Source of the DNA: Candidatus Saccharimonadota bacterium
Lineage (GTDB): Bacteria; Patescibacteriota; Saccharimonadia; Saccharimonadales; Saccharimonadaceae
Direction: 5' to 3'
DNA: 64,000 bases
Assembly: GCA_016290315.1 (NCBI GenBank)
Contig: JAEETK010000001.1
Span: forward strand, 1 to 64,000
Shown in pieces: positions 33,316-42,504 of the stretch. The notes under the pieces were generated by a model. The model did not search any database, had not been told where the DNA came from, and worked only from the letters and a program-made list of their open reading frames with translations. A program made the position numbers and the translations under genes. Numbering within the stretch: the first letter of the stretch is position 1; each line of letters begins with the position of its first letter.

Positions 33316-35076
33316 ATGGTGGTAAAGTCCAAAAATGGGGTGCATCGCTGTCCACATTGTGGCTCCAGCGATGTGTCTCTGGACACAAAAGAGGGGAAAT
33401 TAAAATGCAATTATTGCAAGACGCTTTTTGAAGCCAAGAGCGATAATGCTTTTGGTGGAGTGAAGGGCATGAAGGGGGAGACTCGAGGTGAGGGGGCTGA
33501 GGATATTGTGCCTGGCGAAGATATTGTGAAGACTTTTCGTTGCCCGTCGTGTGGCGCAGAGGTAGTGATTAATACGGAAGAGTCTACGAGTGCGTCTTGT
33601 CATTGGTGTAAGCATATATTTTCGATAAATGAAAAAATATCGAATGGTGCTGTACCTGATTTAGTTTTACCGTTCAAGATTACAAAAAAAGAAGCCGAAG
33701 CGGCTATTAAAAAGTGCATCGACGGTGTGCGTACTGATGTTGATGAGACTTTTTTGACAAATATGAACATAGAGGAGGCGCGTGGCGTTTATTTCCCGTA
33801 TTTGTTGGTAGATGTCAATGGTCATCTATCGATGAGAGGGCAGGCGGAGACTAGAAGTTCGGAAAGCGATTCGAAGCTTTCGAAGGTGAAATTGTATGAT
33901 ATTACGCGCGAGTTTGATATTTTAGTTGACGATTTGACGGTTGAATCATCGGCTAAAAGATTAAATCAAGATACTTATGTTAATTCTAATAATATAATTA
34001 ATGCGATTTTGCCGTTTGATACCGAAAATGCGGTTGCTTGGGATGCGAATTATCTCCGTGGTTTTGCAAGTGAAAAACGTAGCGTAAATGTGGATTCTCT
34101 AAAGGAGATAGTTGCGTTACAGACGGGTGATATTGCGCGCAATCGAGCAAAGTACGAGACGGCCAATGAATATGATAGAGGTATTCGGTGGGATAAAGAG
34201 CACCTTGGTATCAAGGGGACAAAATGGCGGGCAGCATATCTACCAGTTTGGTTGTTTAGCTATAAACGACCAGAAGAGTCGGGCGATAGCAGGATTTATT
34301 ATGTAGCGGTAAATGGGCGAACTGGCGAAGTGGCCGCTTGCTTGCCGGATAGAAAATTTAAGAGCATAGGGCGAAGTGAGGCGAAACTTAAAAAGAAAAA
34401 TAAGAATGCGACCATAATTACGGTAATAGTTTCGACGATAATATTGTTGATTGTATTCTCGCTAGCGAATCTCACTTTTCTAACCGCACTCACGCTTATA
34501 TGGTTTATGTATATTATGCCATTTTGGGCAATTATCTATTCTCAGAAAAAGAATAAAGAGATTGAGGCGCCAAACCTGAATAAAATAACGGCGGTATTGG
34601 TAAATGATAACAGTAGACATCATCACGAGACCGACACGAAGGCCGAGATAGTTAACCTTAAGAAGCAGGATGATTATATTAGGTCATATGTGCCATACTT
34701 GCCGACCATTAGTGGGAAGAATGACGAACGCGTAATTGGGTCATTATCGACAGGCCGAATGGAGATGTTGGACAGTGAACGCGGTCGTTTTCAAATGGGG
34801 CGCAACTATACGAACTATGGTATGTCTAGGTCGGCGATGGAGTATCGTAAACGAAAATCAACTTCTTCGAGTTTTGATTGGCTGATCATAATCGCTTTTA
34901 TTATATTGTGTTTGATTGTGGCGATGGCTGACGGCGGTGGTGGCGGTGGTGGACATTCGTCTAGCTCAAGTTGGGACTCGGGATCGAGTTGGGACTCGGG
35001 ATCAAGTTGGGATTCGGGCTCAAGTTGGGACTCGGGGTCAAGCTCTGGCGGTTTTGATTATAGTTATGATTATTAG
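33316..35076 (+). CDS. Zinc-ribbon membrane protein, paralog 1 (YdjG-like)
   Basis: 586 aa. Two zinc ribbons open the chain: CPHCGSSD...CNYC (about 13-38) and CPSCGAEV...CHWC (about 75-100). A beta-rich domain follows with motifs shared by the next two proteins (YFPYLLVDVNGH, LPFDTENAVAWDANYLRGF, KWRAAYLPVWLFSY, VNGRTGEVA). Then TM helices at about 370-415 and near 515-535, a Gly-rich stretch and a C-terminal Ser/Trp/Asp repeat (SSSWDSG) unlike its paralogs. TFIIB-type zinc ribbons with a TM resemble B. subtilis YdjG, a partner of SPFH YdjI and PspA. It starts 10 nt after the SPFH gene. Function inferred: envelope stress or membrane scaffold. Confidence 0.8.
   Translation: MVVKSKNGVHRCPHCGSSDVSLDTKEGKLKCNYCKTLFEAKSDNAFGGVKGMKGETRGEGAEDIVPGEDIVKTFRCPSCGAEVVINTEESTSASCHWCKHIFSINEKISNGAVPDLVLPFKITKKEAEAAIKKCIDGVRTDVDETFLTNMNIEEARGVYFPYLLVDVNGHLSMRGQAETRSSESDSKLSKVKLYDITREFDILVDDLTVESSAKRLNQDTYVNSNNIINAILPFDTENAVAWDANYLRGFASEKRSVNVDSLKEIVALQTGDIARNRAKYETANEYDRGIRWDKEHLGIKGTKWRAAYLPVWLFSYKRPEESGDSRIYYVAVNGRTGEVAACLPDRKFKSIGRSEAKLKKKNKNATIITVIVSTIILLIVFSLANLTFLTALTLIWFMYIMPFWAIIYSQKKNKEIEAPNLNKITAVLVNDNSRHHHETDTKAEIVNLKKQDDYIRSYVPYLPTISGKNDERVIGSLSTGRMEMLDSERGRFQMGRNYTNYGMSRSAMEYRKRKSTSSSFDWLIIIAFIILCLIVAMADGGGGGGGHSSSSSWDSGSSWDSGSSWDSGSSWDSGSSSGGFDYSYDY
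34966..35041 (+). repeat. 18-bp coding tandem repeat
   Basis: Four units of TCAAGTTGGGACTCGGGA type encode SSWDSG; small sequence differences between units. C-terminal tail of zinc-ribbon paralog 1. Confidence 0.9.
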
Positions 35077-35091
35077 GAAGGAGTCGTATCG

Positions 35092-36669
35092 ATGGCAATA
35101 GATAATAAAAAGAATGGCATGAATCGCTGCCCTAAATGCGGCTCAACCGAGACTACGCTGAATGTTAAAACTGGAAATTTAAAATGCGAATTTTGCCGCG
35201 CGGAGTTTAAGGGAAACAAGGTAAATGCGCCGGGTGGAATTAGTGAACTTAAGGGGGATGTGGTTGGTTCTGGAGCGGGGGATATTGTACCAGATGAAAG
35301 TGTAATTTTGACTTTGAAATGTCCAGCTTGTGGCGCTGAGGTTGTAATTAATACGGATGAGGTAACCAGCGCGCGCTGTCACTGGTGTCGGCATAACTTA
35401 TCGGTAAACGAAAAAATGCCAAATGGTGCGGTGCCGGATTTAGTTTTGCCATTTAAGACGGAAAAGAAGTTTGCCGAAGGCAAAATTGACGAGTTTGTTA
35501 ATAAGAGAAAGTTTTTTGCTCACCCGACATTCACGAAGGAATTTAACTCTAATAACGTTTTGGGTGTTTATTTGCCTTATATGATTGTTGATGTAAATGC
35601 GCATGCGACATTGTCTGGCGAGGCGGAGCATTTGGTACGTTCGTATTCGGTTGGTAGTGGTAATAATAGGCGAACCTATTATGATGCAGATGCGTATGAT
35701 GTGTCGCGTGATTTTGATTTGTTAATTGACGATCTAACGATAGAATCTTCTGAAGACAAATTGAAGCAAGATTTAAAGACAAATACGAATAATGTGATTA
35801 ATTCTATCTTGCCATTCGATACGGAAAATTGCGTAGAATGGAATCCGAGTTATTTGCGTGGTTATGCTAGCGAGAAACGCGATACAAACATAAGTGTATT
35901 AAAACCTGCAGTGGAAATACAATCAAAAGATATCGCGCGCTACCAAGCGAAGCAAACAATGAAGTTCTATGATCGTGGCGTTAAATGGACTAATGAGTCA
36001 TTATTGGTGAAGGGGACGAGCTGGAAGGCGGCCTACCTACCGGTGTGGCTTTATAGTTATTATCAGACGGATAAAAAGTTGATGCATTATGTAGCCGTGA
36101 ATGCGCGTACGGGTGAGACGATGGGCTCGGTGCCGATAAATAAAACACGCTTAATGATTGTTTCGGCGATTGTTGAGGTAATTGGGGTAGTGTTTGGTTT
36201 ATGGTGGTTTAAGTTTTGGATTGGCGTGGATGTAGACGATGACAACCCGGCAATTTGGGGCTTCTTGGGCTTTACTCCTGGTTTTATTTTCTATTGGATA
36301 CAGACGAGCCGTTATCGTAATATGGGGGCGCGTCATTTGCACGAAAAAGAAACCCGTTCTCAGGCGGAGAACATAAAATCAACAGATACTTTGAAAGAGC
36401 ATCGCAAGCGTTTGCGTAATTCGCGCATTCAGGGCGAGAATGGCAACTCGGTTCAGGGCGTACTAGCGAAAAATGGCGAAAAAATGATGGGCGAGAAGAT
36501 GGCGAACTTCATAGGTATTGGTCGCATGGCTGGCTCGACGCCGGATCAAACTCCAATTGGCCAGAAGACCATTGCTGACGCAAAAGAAAAAGGGAAAAAA
36601 GTTAATACCGTTACTACGATTATTGTGATTATAATAATACTATTTATATTATTTGCAATTATAGGGTAA
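35092..36669 (+). CDS. Zinc-ribbon membrane protein, paralog 2
   Basis: 525 aa. Same order as paralog 1: CPKCGSTE...CEFC, CPACGAEV...CHWC, then YLPYMIVDVNAH, DFDLLIDDLTIESS, LPFDTENCVEWNPSYLRGY, WKAAYLPVWLYSY, VNARTGETMGSVP, and two TM helices around residues 345-405, with one more at the extreme C-terminus (IIVIIIILFILFAIIG), so both ends of the last domain are membrane-tethered. Starts behind GGAAGGAG, 15 nt after paralog 1. The Ser/Trp tail of paralog 1 is absent. The three genes arose by tandem duplication (about half the residues are shared by eye). Confidence 0.8.
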   Translation: MAIDNKKNGMNRCPKCGSTETTLNVKTGNLKCEFCRAEFKGNKVNAPGGISELKGDVVGSGAGDIVPDESVILTLKCPACGAEVVINTDEVTSARCHWCRHNLSVNEKMPNGAVPDLVLPFKTEKKFAEGKIDEFVNKRKFFAHPTFTKEFNSNNVLGVYLPYMIVDVNAHATLSGEAEHLVRSYSVGSGNNRRTYYDADAYDVSRDFDLLIDDLTIESSEDKLKQDLKTNTNNVINSILPFDTENCVEWNPSYLRGYASEKRDTNISVLKPAVEIQSKDIARYQAKQTMKFYDRGVKWTNESLLVKGTSWKAAYLPVWLYSYYQTDKKLMHYVAVNARTGETMGSVPINKTRLMIVSAIVEVIGVVFGLWWFKFWIGVDVDDDNPAIWGFLGFTPGFIFYWIQTSRYRNMGARHLHEKETRSQAENIKSTDTLKEHRKRLRNSRIQGENGNSVQGVLAKNGEKMMGEKMANFIGIGRMAGSTPDQTPIGQKTIADAKEKGKKVNTVTTIIVIIIILFILFAIIG

Positions 36670-36679
36670 TACTCTTTGA

Positions 36680-38281
36680 ATGGTGGCCGAAGAGAAGAAG
36701 AAAATTGAAACGCGAGCAAAAGTTCTGCGTTGTCCAAATTGTGGCGCATCGGATGCCGAGTATGATATTTCGGCTGGTGGGTTACGTTGCGCAAAATGTA
36801 GAACTATTTTTGTAAGCCCCAAGATTAATGCACTTGGAGGCGTAGATGAGTTGGTGGGCGAAATAAAGAGTGAGGGTGCGGACGATATTGAAGAAAATGA
36901 CTTCGTTGTGACTTTTAGATGTCCATCATGCGGCGCTAATGTGATGTTAAAAAAAGATGCGAAAAATGCGGAATGCCACTGGTGTAGGCATAGCTTAAAA
37001 ATGTCGCAACGAATCCCAAATGGGGCGATGCCGGATATGATATTGCCTTTTAAGCTAACGCGAAAAGAGGCATTATCTAGAATGAAAAGGTTTACTCGCG
37101 AACGTAGCCTTTTTGCGTTTAATAATTTTGCGAAATCATTAACCGAAAAATCCATAGTTGGGGTTTATTTGCCGTATGTAGTAATTGATGTTCGGGCACA
37201 TGTCGAGATGGCGGGGCGGGCAGAAAAGACGGTGGGGATGCGTTTAATAATGGAGGGGAGTAGATATAAAGATGAACCAAATATAGTGCAAGTTTATGAC
37301 GTTTCGTCTTTTGGTCTTAAAAGAGATTTTGACTTAGAGTTAGATGATTTGACAATTGAGGCATCGAGCGAGAAATTAGAGTACGGTTCGCTAATTAATA
37401 CTACTCATATTATTAATTCTATTATGCCATTCGATACCGAGGAGGCAGTAGAATGGGACGCGCGATATTTGGAGGGTTTCTCAAGTGAGAAACGCGACTT
37501 AAATATAAAGCAACTTAATTATAGATTAAAGTCGCAGATTATGGATATTGCCAAATATAAGATGATGAGTACCACGATTGGATACGATAGGGGTGCATGT
37601 TGGGATAAAATAAATATTGAAGAGCGGGGGATAAAATGGAAAACGGCATATTTCCCAGTGTGGCTATATAGTTACGCAGAAGGCGGAATTAGAAAAAAGA
37701 ACGCTATTCATTATATTGCAGTAAACGCAAGAACTGGCGAGACGATGGGGAGCGTGCCGTTAAAAGCGTGGGTAAGGACGATAATCTCGGGTGTTCCTTT
37801 ACTGACAACATTGGGGTTCATAGTCGATACGTTTAGAGTGGGTTTTGATGGTGGTTTTTCAAAAACGGCTTTTATAAAAATTAATTTTCCGGTGCGAATT
37901 TTGGCGATAATTATCTTGATTGCTATCACTGTATTGACGATGAAGCTTGTTAGAAGGAAGACACGAGAATATCGTAATACTCATGCGCGTCATATGTATG
38001 AGGTCGACACCTGTATGGTACTCAAGAACTTGGAGCGAGAAGACGCTTTTGAATATACGAGCACGCGAAGAGATAGAACGATGATAAGCGGATATAATGA
38101 GGAAAGAAGGCTGGGGGCGCATGATTCAATGATGCATGACGATGCGCTTGAAGAGGCGACTGGAATAAAAACTAGTAGTGCGATTATGGCGGCAGGCTAT
38201 TTGGTTTTAGGCGTATTGTTATTTGGCATACTTGCGATGTTGGGTTTGCTAGTCGCTTCAGTGGTAGATTTTGTGCACTAA
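36680..38281 (+). CDS. Zinc-ribbon membrane protein, paralog 3
   Basis: 533 aa. Two ribbons CPNCGASD...CAKC and CPSCGANV...CHWC, the shared beta domain (YLPYVVIDVRAH, DFDLELDDLTIEAS, MPFDTEEAVEWDARYLEGF, WKTAYFPVWLYSY, VNARTGETMGSVP), TM helices at about 365-430 and a C-terminal TM pair region (GYLVLGVLLFGILAMLGLLVASVV). It starts 10 nt after paralog 2 without a good ribosome site, so its translation may be coupled. Last gene of the SPFH cluster; cysS follows with its own promoter. Confidence 0.8.
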   Translation: MVAEEKKKIETRAKVLRCPNCGASDAEYDISAGGLRCAKCRTIFVSPKINALGGVDELVGEIKSEGADDIEENDFVVTFRCPSCGANVMLKKDAKNAECHWCRHSLKMSQRIPNGAMPDMILPFKLTRKEALSRMKRFTRERSLFAFNNFAKSLTEKSIVGVYLPYVVIDVRAHVEMAGRAEKTVGMRLIMEGSRYKDEPNIVQVYDVSSFGLKRDFDLELDDLTIEASSEKLEYGSLINTTHIINSIMPFDTEEAVEWDARYLEGFSSEKRDLNIKQLNYRLKSQIMDIAKYKMMSTTIGYDRGACWDKINIEERGIKWKTAYFPVWLYSYAEGGIRKKNAIHYIAVNARTGETMGSVPLKAWVRTIISGVPLLTTLGFIVDTFRVGFDGGFSKTAFIKINFPVRILAIIILIAITVLTMKLVRRKTREYRNTHARHMYEVDTCMVLKNLEREDAFEYTSTRRDRTMISGYNEERRLGAHDSMMHDDALEEATGIKTSSAIMAAGYLVLGVLLFGILAMLGLLVASVVDFVH

Positions 38282-38299
38282 TGATAGATATGGCGGTGT

Positions 38300-38305
38300 T
38301 ATACT
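38300..38305 (+). promoter_or_regulatory. Extended -10 (TGT-TATACT), leaderless promoter of cysS
   Basis: Seven nucleotides separate the hexamer from ATG 38313. This excludes the TTG at 38271 as the start. Confidence 0.6.
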
Positions 38306-38312
38306 GTTAAAT

Positions 38313-39671
38313 ATGAAGCTATACAATACCCTAAATCGAAAAATTGAGGATTTTAAACCCATAAACAAGAAAAGGGTAAAAATTTATACGTGTGGACCTA
38401 CCGTATATAGTTTTGCGCATATTGGTAACTTCACTTCATATATTTATTGGGACTTATTAATACGAACATTGATGCTTGATGGGTATAGTGTTGAGCGAGT
38501 ATTGAACATTACTGACGTAGGACATCTAGCTTCGGACGCCGATGATGGCGAGGATAAGATGGAAAAAGGCGCAAAAAGGGAGGGGAAAACTGTTTGGGAA
38601 ATCGCCGAGATGTATATGGGTGATTACTTGGATAATTTTCGCACTTTGAACTTAATAGAACCGTCAAATATTTGCAGAGCAACGGATTTTATCGAAGAGG
38701 ATATTAAACTTGTCGACGCTTTGGAGAAAAAAGGCTTTCTATACGATACGTCGGACGGACTCTATTTTGATACTTCGAAATTCCCAACCTATGCAGATTT
38801 TGCGCGGCTTGATTTAGATCACTTGAAAGCGGGGGCGCGAGTTGATTTTAATTCGGAAAAGCGTAATGTGTCTGATTTTGCAGTATGGAAATGGATTCGC
38901 GACGGCGAAGATCATGCGATGCAGTGGGAGTATCGTGGTAGAATGGGATACCCTGGGTGGCATCTGGAATGCGCAACCATAATACATGAGAAACTGGGGG
39001 AGCCGATAGATATTCACTGCGGCGGCGTGGATCACATTCCGGTGCATCATACAAATGAGATAGCAGAGATAGAAGCGGCCTATGACCATAAAATGGCGAA
39101 TTATTGGCTGCACAATAATTTTATTACGATAGAAGGCGAAAAAATATCAAAGTCGATTGGGAATGTCTATTATTTTAGCGATCTAAATAAAAAAGGCTAT
39201 ACGCACATGGATTATAAAATGTGGGTGCTTCAGGGGCATTTTCAGAGTGAACGAAACTTTGCATTTAGTGATTTGAGCGCGGCAAAACAACGATTACTGA
39301 ATTACCGTAATTTTGCTGCTTTGCGGTGGCAGAAAGATGCAACGGATTTGAGTTCTGCAAAGGAGGCCATTATGGAGCAGCTGAATAATAATCTAAATTC
39401 GGCGGGGGCCTTTGCGGAATTAGATAAAGTGATTAATGCAAATGTACCAGACGAAGATTTTGTAGATTTCTTGGACGACGCTTTTGGTTTAAGGATTGCA
39501 GAGACGACGCCAGATATTTCGGACGAAATAAAACAAAAAATAAAAGAGCGTTTCGAGGCGAAAAAAGTACGTGATTTTGCGAAAGCTGATCAACTACGAA
39601 ATGAGATTAGTAGGGAAGGAATCGTCTTGCTTGATGGCGCCAATGGAACAATTTGGCAATTTGCTAAATAA
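38313..39671 (+). CDS. cysS: Cysteine--tRNA ligase
   Basis: 452 aa, usual length. It charges tRNA-Cys. YTCGPTVYSFAHIGNFTSY holds the zinc-binding Cys and the HIGH-type motif (AHIGN); other zinc ligands appear in HLECATIIHEKLG and HCGGVDHIPVHHTNE; the KMSKS-type loop is KISKSIGN. The C-terminal helical domain includes FEAKKVRDFAKADQLRNEI, the typical tRNA-binding end. ATG 38313 is chosen because it directly follows the -10 and gives the family's standard N-terminus; the longer frame from 38271 overlaps the preceding gene. Confidence 0.97.
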   Translation: MKLYNTLNRKIEDFKPINKKRVKIYTCGPTVYSFAHIGNFTSYIYWDLLIRTLMLDGYSVERVLNITDVGHLASDADDGEDKMEKGAKREGKTVWEIAEMYMGDYLDNFRTLNLIEPSNICRATDFIEEDIKLVDALEKKGFLYDTSDGLYFDTSKFPTYADFARLDLDHLKAGARVDFNSEKRNVSDFAVWKWIRDGEDHAMQWEYRGRMGYPGWHLECATIIHEKLGEPIDIHCGGVDHIPVHHTNEIAEIEAAYDHKMANYWLHNNFITIEGEKISKSIGNVYYFSDLNKKGYTHMDYKMWVLQGHFQSERNFAFSDLSAAKQRLLNYRNFAALRWQKDATDLSSAKEAIMEQLNNNLNSAGAFAELDKVINANVPDEDFVDFLDDAFGLRIAETTPDISDEIKQKIKERFEAKKVRDFAKADQLRNEISREGIVLLDGANGTIWQFAK

Positions 39672-39685
39672 GAAGAAAGGGATAT

Positions 39686-40312
39686 ATGGCAAAGAAAGAG
39701 GACGAAGTGAAAATGGTTTTGACGAAGAAGGGCTACAAAACGACCTGTACTGTATTGGGAATTTTGTCAAAAATAGTAGAAGTAGTGGCGATTATAGGCG
39801 CGATTACTTGCGGTGTATGTGGAGTTATTTTGGGGCTTGGATATCAGTCAATTAACCTTAATGACGCGGTGGAGATAATTACATCAGATGCAGATTTGCG
39901 TGCGCAGTTGCCGATTTCAATAGACGATGGGAAGCAGTGGATAGATGGTTTTTTGGCGAAGGGTCAAGGCGAACAATTGGCGGTTATTTTAGGTGGGATT
40001 GCACTTGTGGCGATAATGCTGGCAATTATCTCGATGCTTGCGCACCATGTGAGTAAATTCTTCAAGAATCTTGCTCATAGTCGTTCACCTTTTTCTATGG
40101 ATAATATAGATCGTTTACAGAAGATTGGCATATGGATTTTTGTAGTAGTTGGCTATTCGATTTTGGTGGAGATTATCACTCCATTAATTCTTGGCGTAAG
40201 TAATGTGACGATTTCTGTATCGCTTGATTTAATCGGTGTTGGTTTTGGTGCATTAGTGTTGGCGGTCGTTTTTAAACGTGGCTATGATTTAGAAAATAAG
40301 ACAAAAGATTAA
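39686..40312 (+). CDS. DUF2975-like membrane protein
   Basis: 208 aa with four TM helices (about 22-50, 92-115, 145-165, 175-198). A short loop after the second helix reads SRSPFSMDNIDRLQKIG, and the chain ends with FKRGYDLENKTKD, both typical of DUF2975 membrane proteins, often paired with a small Xre-type regulator; no such regulator is next to it. Function unknown. It lies 14 nt after cysS and may be co-transcribed with it. Confidence 0.75.
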   Translation: MAKKEDEVKMVLTKKGYKTTCTVLGILSKIVEVVAIIGAITCGVCGVILGLGYQSINLNDAVEIITSDADLRAQLPISIDDGKQWIDGFLAKGQGEQLAVILGGIALVAIMLAIISMLAHHVSKFFKNLAHSRSPFSMDNIDRLQKIGIWIFVVVGYSILVEIITPLILGVSNVTISVSLDLIGVGFGALVLAVVFKRGYDLENKTKD

Positions 40313-40422
40313 AAATACCCCTCCATGTGGAAGTGGTAAAAAATATAAACAATGCCACGGTAAATAGCTTATAAAATAAGGGTTTGCGAGGATTTGAAAA
40401 TTTCAAAAAATCATAAAAAGCC

Positions 40423-40510
40423 AAAATGTTTGCAATTTGTTTGCAAAAAATGAAAATGTTTGCAAAAGGCTATAAACCCTTATAAATAAAGGTAATTATT
40501 CTTGCAAACA
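40423..40510. repeat. Cluster of TGTTTGCAA repeats, left of the cupin gene
   Basis: AAAATGTTTGCAA at 40423-40435 and 40453-40465, TGTTTGCAA at 40438-40446, and an inverted copy TTGCAAACA at 40502-40510, in a strikingly AT-rich stretch (40312-40555). The same sequence returns right after the gene. Confidence 0.75.
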
Positions 40511-40555
40511 AATTTTGATTATTGAATGAACTAAATTGTAGTATAAGAGGTGTAT

Positions 40556-41032
40556 ATGAATAATAAGATTGTTCTTACAAACATTTCCAAATTAGAAGGA
40601 AAAAGGAAGACAGGATTAGACAAATATGATTATACAAAATATGAAGTTACTAAAAGAAAAGATTTTAGTCAGTGTTATGTATGCTTTTATGAGTTAGCAC
40701 CTTTAAAAAGTGCCTATCCAAAACACTATCATAAATATAATACCGAATGTTTTTACATTATTAGTGGTTCTGGTGAAGTTGAGACTAATGATGAAAAATT
40801 AAAGGTTACTAGTGGTGATATAATTGTTTTTCCATGTGGAGAAAGGGGAACTCATAAGATAACAAATACTTCGAAGAATGAAAAACTAACATATATAGAT
40901 TTTGACACAACTAACTCTCCAGATATTATTAAATATGTTGACTCTGGAAAAATTGGCATAATAGAACATAATGTATCTAGTTCATTTTATAAAGAAAATA
41001 GTCAAGTAGATTATTACGATGGAGAAAAATAA
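40556..41032 (+). CDS. Cupin-domain protein, probably acquired
   Basis: 158 aa. A single cupin barrel: YPKHYHKYNTECFYIISGSGEV (motif 1, H-x-H-x3-4-E type) and GDIIVFPCGERGTHKI (motif 2, with the last metal His). Such proteins bind a metal and act as sugar or small-molecule isomerases, dioxygenases or sensors; the role here is unknown. Composition is clearly more AT-rich than the neighbours, with Lys AAA, Asn AAT and Ile ATA dominating, and the gene sits alone between TGTTTGCAA repeat clusters, so recent transfer from a low-GC donor (e.g. Firmicutes) is likely. ATG 40556 follows AGAGGTG; GTG 40550 is less likely. Confidence 0.8.
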   Translation: MNNKIVLTNISKLEGKRKTGLDKYDYTKYEVTKRKDFSQCYVCFYELAPLKSAYPKHYHKYNTECFYIISGSGEVETNDEKLKVTSGDIIVFPCGERGTHKITNTSKNEKLTYIDFDTTNSPDIIKYVDSGKIGIIEHNVSSSFYKENSQVDYYDGEK

Positions 41033-41034
41033 TT

Positions 41035-41052
41035 TTGCAAACAATGTTTGCA
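41035..41052. repeat. Inverted TGCAAACA-A-TGTTTGCA, right of the cupin gene
   Basis: A perfect inverted repeat with 8-bp arms immediately after the stop codon, matching the repeat cluster on the left. Farther right (about 41070-41165) an imperfect direct repeat of ATAGTA...TACTATAT type fills the remaining non-coding stretch. Confidence 0.75.
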
Positions 41053-41198
41053 GAATATAAATAACAATGGTTACAATAGTACTATAAATACTATATGCAC
41101 TAAATGTTACCGAACCACTTTTTTATTGAAATAACAATAATAACGATAGTAATAATACTATATATACCAAAAGTGCATGAGCTTACGGGGGGGATTTT

Positions 41199-42371
41199 TT
41201 AATCTTTGGCAATGAGTTTAACTTTGGTTTTTTCGACTTTCGGGGTAGGCTTGTTTTTCTTGATAAGGTCGCTGCCGTTGATCTTGCCGTCATCCATAAT
41301 GTCACTGCTATATTCTTCGATAAGGACGCGAATACATCCCGCGATAGGAATTGATACAATGGCACCAATGAGACCGAAAGTGTAGACACCGACCGTGACG
41401 GCGGATAAGATGGCAAGTGCTGGCAGATTCATGCCTTTGCCTTGAACTTTTGGCGAGATGACATTGGATTCTATCTGTAAGTAGATAACGGTATAGATGA
41501 TAAATGCTACGCCAGCTCCAACTTGACTAAAGCCAAGGAGCAGTGCGACGATGGCGCCGCCAATAAATGATCCGAACATCGGGATCAAACTGAAGACGCC
41601 CGTGATAAGCCCAAACGGTAGAGCGAGACCTGGGTTCAGGTTAAAGACGATACTAATAATAAAGACGGCTGCCATGGTTGCACAAGCATTGATTAGGCCG
41701 ACAGTGATGGCGCTGGAAACGTAGGTGGAAATAGTCTGCGAAAGTCGGTATATGACATGCTCGGCTTTTTGGGCAGTGCTATTACCCTTGAAGTTGCTCC
41801 AGAATTTACGCGTGATTGAGGGGCCTTCGGTAAGCATGAAGAAGGCGAGTACGAGGGCGAGAATGATAGTTGCAAGACCGTTACCAACTGCAGTAATTGA
41901 GTTGGTTAGAGTTGAACCGACATTGTCTAGTTTGACGAAGCTTTGTGAAAAATCTCCCAATGTTTTGATGGCCTGCTCGCGGAAGTTGTCAATGTGGAGA
42001 GTTTCGCCAATATCGTCGATAAAAGTGAGATTATTAGTGGCGCCATCGACGATGTTGGGGAGGATTTTGGCAAATTTAGCGGTTTCGCTAATGATAGTTG
42101 GTACAACAATGGCGACAAATGTGCAGATAAAGCCAACTACGAGAATATAAGATAGGGCAATCGGCAAGGTGCGGGATTTGCTTGGAAAGAAGCTTGCGAT
42201 ACGGTTTACTAGCGGTTTGATAGCGAGTGCGAAAAATAGCGCACAACCGATGATAAGTAATCCGGCGCTAGCTTTGAATAAGAGGTAGCCAACAGTGGCA
42301 AAACCGATAATTACTAGCCAGAAGCGGATAAAGGTTTTGGTGTCAATCTGGACTTTGGTAGTGTTACTCAT
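41199..42371 (-). CDS. AI-2E family (PerM-type) transporter
   Basis: 390 aa with about eight TM helices. N-terminal TM pair, a soluble segment of about 100 residues, then the conserved C-terminal block GLALPFGLITGVFSLIPMFGSFIGGAIVALL and IESNVISPKVQGKGMNLPALAILSAV, typical of the AI-2E/PerM/YdiK/YtvI group. Members export small molecules or act as Na+/H+ antiporters; the AI-2 link is known for few of them. The last 40 residues are Lys/Asp-rich and cytoplasmic. TGT-TATAAT (42378-42386) lies 6 nt before the ATG, so the mRNA is probably leaderless. Confidence 0.92.
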   Translation of the reverse strand: MSNTTKVQIDTKTFIRFWLVIIGFATVGYLLFKASAGLLIIGCALFFALAIKPLVNRIASFFPSKSRTLPIALSYILVVGFICTFVAIVVPTIISETAKFAKILPNIVDGATNNLTFIDDIGETLHIDNFREQAIKTLGDFSQSFVKLDNVGSTLTNSITAVGNGLATIILALVLAFFMLTEGPSITRKFWSNFKGNSTAQKAEHVIYRLSQTISTYVSSAITVGLINACATMAAVFIISIVFNLNPGLALPFGLITGVFSLIPMFGSFIGGAIVALLLGFSQVGAGVAFIIYTVIYLQIESNVISPKVQGKGMNLPALAILSAVTVGVYTFGLIGAIVSIPIAGCIRVLIEEYSSDIMDDGKINGSDLIKKNKPTPKVEKTKVKLIAKD

Positions 42372-42377
42372 AAGGCA

Positions 42378-42386
42378 ATTATAACA
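42378..42386 (-). promoter_or_regulatory. Extended -10 (TGT-TATAAT), leaderless promoter of the AI-2E transporter
   Basis: TATAAT at 42378-42383 (minus strand) with TGT before it; six nucleotides to ATG 42371. Confidence 0.6.
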
Positions 42387-42408
42387 CCCTGGTAGAACGT
42401 AAGCATTA

Positions 42409-42437
42409 TTGACAAATATTGTAATGTGTGCTATAAT
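42409..42437 (+). promoter_or_regulatory. Full-consensus sigma-70 promoter (TTGACA-17-TATAAT)
   Basis: TTGACA 42409-42414, 17-bp spacer ending TGC, TATAAT 42432-42437; 5' UTR about 60 nt to the gene at 42505. Confidence 0.92.
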
Positions 42438-42504
42438 TAAACCATGGATTGGTAAAAATCCATTTGTCGAAGCCGTTCATTACCACAAGAAAAGGAGATA
42501 TGTG

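Noticed and set aside
32565-33410. 281-aa minus-strand frame opposite the SPFH gene
   Set aside because: Cys/His/Arg/Ser-rich nonsense composition, no ribosome site, and it covers a clear conserved gene on the plus strand.
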